From: Acidobacteriota bacterium
GTDB lineage: Bacteria; Acidobacteriota; Terriglobia; UBA7540
NCBI GenBank assembly: GCA_021780055.1
Contig: JAJXZM010000250.1
Span: 1-8,342 of the forward strand
Reading direction: 5' to 3'
DNA: 8,342 bases
Shown here: in pieces, positions 6,937-8,342 of the stretch
Layout of the letters: each line of letters starts with the position of its first letter
Position numbering within the stretch: the first letter of the stretch is position 1
Made by a program: the position numbers and the translations under genes
The notes under the pieces: model-generated
The model's input: only the letters and a program-made list of their open reading frames with translations
The model's database searches: none
What the model was told of the DNA's origin: nothing

Positions 6937-7533
6937 ATGCCGGTAAGCACATTGGGAATTATCATTCGGTTCGTTGTCTGCTTCCTGCTGGGGTCCATAC
7001 CCTTCGCAGTGCTGGCCATGATGGGCAGCGGCATCGACATCCGCAACGTCGGGTCGGGGAATCCCGGTTTCAACAATGTCCTGCGCGTGAATAAGTGGCG
7101 CGCGGTGTTCACTCTGATTGGCGACCTGGGAAAAGGCTATTTTGCCGTGTGGCTGGCCAGCCACGGAGCGCATGGAGTGGCGTTGGGTTGGCTGTTCGGT
7201 TTCGGAGCCATCCTGGGGCACTGTTTCTCGCCTTTCTTGAAATTTAACGGAGGCAAAGGAATTGCGACTTCAGCAGGCGTGATGCTGCAGCTTTATCCCT
7301 TGTGGGCTGCTGTGGGCCTGGCGTTTTTTGTGGTGATGCGATTAACAGGCAGCCGCCTGAAATGGCCTGAGGCGGGCGCGATGGCTTCTATGGGCACGTG
7401 GGTAGTGTTTACGATCCTGATGCTCGCTTTTGTGAGCCCGCAGGACGCGATGTACGCCGCCTTGATGACGCTGTTTCTCGGCTGGCGGCACAGGAAGAAT
7501 TTCCAGAACCTTTTGTCGCATCGTGGCGCATGA
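6937..7533 (+). CDS. plsY: PlsY-type acyl-phosphate:glycerol-3-phosphate acyltransferase
   Basis: PlsY transfers an acyl group from acyl-phosphate to the sn-1 position of glycerol 3-phosphate, giving lysophosphatidic acid at the inner membrane. The three conserved loops are present: GSIPFA (19-24); the glycerol-phosphate loop VGSGNPGFNNVLR (38-50), where most PlsY proteins read GSGN-IGATNVLR; GDLGKG (62-67); and GHCFSPFLKFNGGKGIATSAG region (94-114) with the conserved His95. Hydrophobic segments near 5-28, 54-75, 80-95, 113-135 and 147-167 fit the usual multi-pass topology, and the tail RHRKNFQNLL (184-193) is typical. At 198 residues the length is normal. A GGAA at 6922-6925 lies 11 bases from the ATG, and the gap to the preceding gene is 34 bases. 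No PlsX, the usual acyl-phosphate maker, is in the window. Its place in a specialised lipid gene series makes it likely to be a second, pathway-specific copy, which cannot be checked here. Confidence 0.95.
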   Translation: MPVSTLGIIIRFVVCFLLGSIPFAVLAMMGSGIDIRNVGSGNPGFNNVLRVNKWRAVFTLIGDLGKGYFAVWLASHGAHGVALGWLFGFGAILGHCFSPFLKFNGGKGIATSAGVMLQLYPLWAAVGLAFFVVMRLTGSRLKWPEAGAMASMGTWVVFTILMLAFVSPQDAMYAALMTLFLGWRHRKNFQNLLSHRGA

Positions 7534-7676
7534 AGACGGCCGTTTGTAGGGGTCACAGGAATAAAATGCCAATCTTGATTTCAAGGGCGGGGGCGCCGGC
7601 GCAGCGGCCCGGGCCCGCCGTTCCGCGGAGGCGCCCCGATGCCCGGACCGCGCCGCAGAACAGGCTCGAACCATGA
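7530..7676 (+). CDS. Possible small translationally coupled reading frame (48 residues), function unknown
   Basis: An ATG overlapping the PlsY stop (ATGA at 7530-7533) opens a frame that ends in a TGA overlapping the ATG of the phosphatase gene (ATGA at 7673-7676). The product would be 48 residues, starting MKTAVCRGHRNK, rich in Arg, Pro and Ala, with no recognised motif, signal or membrane segment. Much of it is read from a GC-rich palindromic stretch, so the amino-acid bias may only reflect base composition. The two ATGA junctions would let ribosomes run from PlsY through this frame into the phosphatase gene, which lacks a strong ribosome binding site. It could equally be chance in a 139-base intergenic gap. 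I lean towards a leader-like coupling frame or no gene at all. Confidence 0.25.
   Translation: MKTAVCRGHRNKMPILISRAGAPAQRPGPAVPRRRPDARTAPQNRLEP
7590..7637. repeat. GC-rich inverted repeat with inner palindrome, between plsY and the phosphatase gene
   Basis: GGGGCGCC (7590-7597) and its exact reverse complement GGCGCCCC (7630-7637) can form an 8-bp all-GC stem. The 32-base loop holds a second perfect palindrome, GGCCCGGGCC (7606-7615). An alternative pairing joins CGGCG (7597-7601) with CGCCG (7616-7620). No T-run follows, so it is not a standard intrinsic terminator. It could slow ribosomes or polymerase, mask the downstream start, or protect the upstream mRNA from 3' decay. Confidence 0.5.
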
Positions 7677-8342
7677 GCCCAAACCAACGGCTGGCTTTTT
7701 ACGATTTCGACGGAACTCTGACTTCAGGCAATATCGTCAGGCGGTACGCTTACTTCACCCTGCACCAGCCGTCGAAGTCACGGGCGTTGCTCAAGTTTTC
7801 AAAGATGCTGTTGAGCATCCCGTGCTGGCTGGCGCTGGAATCCCGCTCGCGGCGCAAGTTTAATGTGGTTTTCTTCCGCGAGTATCGCGGAATGCGCGAG
7901 CAGGAATTGCGGGCGCAATCGCAGCGGTTGTTTGACGAGGAAGTTCTGCCATCCATTTACCCGGACACGACCGCGCTGCTTGAAGAAGACCGCAGGCAGG
8001 GATTTCTGCCGGTGCTGGTTTCCGGCGAACTGGATGTTGCTCTTGATCGTGTAATCCAGTACTTTGGATTTCATTCCGCGATCTCGAACCGGCTGGTTTA
8101 CAGGAACGGGGTCGCAACGGGAGAAGTGGAAGCTCCGCTTATTGCCGAGGAAGAAAAAGTTCATGCAATGGAAAGACTGTGCCGACAGTATGGCACGGAA
8201 ATGAAACAGTGCAAGGCTTACTCGGATAGTTTTTCGGACCTTCCCATGCTGGAGGCGGCAGGAATTCCGGCCGCCGTCAATCCTGACCGCAGGCTTAAGC
8301 GCGTGGCGCAGGAGCGTGGCTGGACCATCCTGGACCTGAAGC
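7673..8342 (+). CDS. HAD-IB family hydrolase (SerB-like phosphatase), 3' end cut by window edge
   Basis: HAD-IB enzymes remove phosphate from small molecules or lipid intermediates through an aspartyl-phosphate. The visible 223 residues carry all four HAD motifs: I, DFDGTLT with nucleophile Asp11 and acid/base Asp13; II, the Ser in VLVSGE (Ser117); III, the Lys in EEEKVHA (Lys162); IV, YSDSFSDLPML with Asp185 and Asp189. A helical cap region lies at about 25-95. The ending VNPDRRLKRVAQERGW is typical of the phosphoserine-phosphatase-like HAD-IB group, members of which are often fused to or encoded beside PlsC acyltransferases, so a lipid-related substrate is plausible here. The ATG at 7673 is the only ATG in this frame after the stop at 7562-7564. 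It has no strong ribosome binding site and shares an ATGA with the small upstream frame. Family members usually end soon after this point, so few residues are probably missing. True phosphoserine phosphatase activity is possible but less suited to the context. Confidence 0.92.
   Translation, partial: MSPNQRLAFYDFDGTLTSGNIVRRYAYFTLHQPSKSRALLKFSKMLLSIPCWLALESRSRRKFNVVFFREYRGMREQELRAQSQRLFDEEVLPSIYPDTTALLEEDRRQGFLPVLVSGELDVALDRVIQYFGFHSAISNRLVYRNGVATGEVEAPLIAEEEKVHAMERLCRQYGTEMKQCKAYSDSFSDLPMLEAAGIPAAVNPDRRLKRVAQERGWTILDLK

Noticed and set aside
1..8342. CRISPR arrays, tRNA or rRNA genes, insertion sequences, attachment sites
   Set aside because: I saw no regularly spaced direct repeats, no tRNA-like cloverleaf, no transposase or integrase frame and no flanking terminal repeats.

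Overview
The window is GC-rich bacterial DNA with tightly packed genes. It looks like an environmental soil-type bacterium. Acidobacteriota or a myxobacterium-like lineage would fit the gene style and the lipid gene set, but nothing in the window (no rRNA, no marker gene) fixes the taxon, so this is a weak inference.

Layout: (1) positions 1-1427, minus strand: an NAD(P)-dependent aldehyde dehydrogenase, complete except for its last few C-terminal residues. (2) 1428-1780: a divergent intergenic region with weak promoter candidates. (3) 1781-8342, plus strand: five clear genes reading the same way with short gaps. They are a CDP-alcohol phosphatidyltransferase, a fatty acyl reductase of the Rossmann/extended-SDR type, a 931-residue fusion (acyl carrier protein, then fatty acyl-AMP ligase, then a PlsC-like acyltransferase domain), a PlsY-type glycerol-3-phosphate acyltransferase, and a HAD-IB phosphatase cut by the right edge. 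A possible 48-residue reading frame sits between the last two and overlaps both by an ATGA.

How the genes could work together (inference): the ligase activates a free fatty acid as acyl-AMP and loads it onto the fused carrier domain. The separate reductase could then release the acyl thioester as fatty aldehyde or alcohol, the same logic as a carboxylic acid reductase but split over two proteins. PlsY acylates glycerol phosphate, the HAD enzyme could remove a phosphate from a lipid or headgroup intermediate, and the CDP-alcohol phosphatidyltransferase could attach a polar headgroup. Together this reads as a dedicated membrane-lipid locus, possibly for alkyl-ether or other non-standard glycerolipids, comparable in ingredients to the multifunctional ElbD ether-lipid system of myxobacteria. 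No alkyl-DHAP synthase or other ether-forming enzyme lies inside the window, so the ether-lipid reading is a hypothesis.

The most notable molecular detail is that the PlsC-like domain of the fusion has lost the catalytic histidine of the H-x4-D motif (Arg in its place) and the arginine-containing part of the EGTR motif. It is probably not a conventional acyltransferase.
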